NCBI GenBank assembly: GCA_902478865.1
Contig: CABSNA010000099.1
Location: 1 to 5,347 of the forward strand
DNA length: 5,347 bases
Direction: 5' to 3'
Origin: an uncultured Collinsella sp.
GTDB taxonomy: Bacteria; Actinomycetota; Coriobacteriia; Coriobacteriales; Coriobacteriaceae
Position numbers and translations under genes: made by a program. The notes under the pieces are model-generated. The model saw only the letters and a program-made list of their open reading frames with translations, searched no databases and was not told the origin of the DNA. Below are positions 5,264 through 5,347 of this stretch, in pieces. Position 1 is the stretch's first letter. Each line of letters begins with the position of its first letter.

Positions 5264-5347
5264 GAGTGAGGAGCGCCCCTGGGTGCCGGCAGAGACGATA
5301 TGAGCAGGACATAAAAACATTGAGAGCCCCTGCTGCATGAAAGACCG
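5264..5347. other. Right end of window, nothing recognised
   Basis: These last 84 bases contain no supported gene start, promoter or RNA. A minus-strand frame is open from the edge down to a stop at 5183-5185, but it passes through the palindrome and resembles no protein I know. A GCCCCT is repeated at 5275-5280 and 5325-5330. Confidence 0.4.

Overview
The window is GC-rich (clearly above 55 percent by eye) chromosomal DNA of a Gram-positive type, with strong purine-rich ribosome binding sites. Gene content and codon style fit a gut actinobacterium of the class Coriobacteriia, most plausibly Collinsella. This is a judgement from protein style (an EFR1-type flavodoxin/ferredoxin fusion and a DEAD-box helicase with a very long Arg-Gly tail), not a database match. 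There are three protein genes, all apparently monocistronic here, and no tRNA, rRNA, CRISPR array or transposase gene was seen.

Layout. (1) 1-949, minus strand: the first 316 codons of a gene that leaves the window at base 1. It starts with GTG behind a near-perfect ribosome binding site. The N-terminal two thirds is a domain I do not recognise; the last third is a clear FHA (phosphothreonine-binding) domain with SRxH and GSTNGT signatures. (2) 950-1553: divergent intergenic region. It has a TATAAT box for the FHA gene, a TATACT box for the helicase, and between them two tandem 57-bp imperfect palindromes whose 16-nt arms alternate in orientation every 40-41 bp. (3) 1554-3803, plus strand: a 749-residue DEAD-box RNA helicase with all core motifs and a roughly 300-residue basic tail carrying 15 RGG tripeptides, followed by a strong intrinsic terminator. 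(4) 3873-4424: about 550 bp without a supported gene. It contains a widely spaced inverted repeat (25-nt arms about 185 bp apart) and, next to a TATACT box, a 12-bp perfect palindrome nested in a second inverted repeat. (5) 4425-5186, plus strand: an EFR1-family flavodoxin-like/2x[4Fe-4S] protein of 253 residues. (6) 5187-5347: a 65-bp REP-like imperfect palindrome, then sequence with no recognisable feature.

The three genes show no obvious common pathway: a signalling adaptor, an RNA-remodelling enzyme and a redox protein. The most interesting material is in the spaces between them. Each of the three intergenic regions carries a different long palindromic structure, as expected of dispersed REP/BIME-like elements or of multi-site operators. 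Within the proteins, the FHA gene has an uncharacterised N-terminal module and an ETTV motif just ahead of the FHA domain, which recalls the self-docking phosphothreonine motif of GarA/OdhI.
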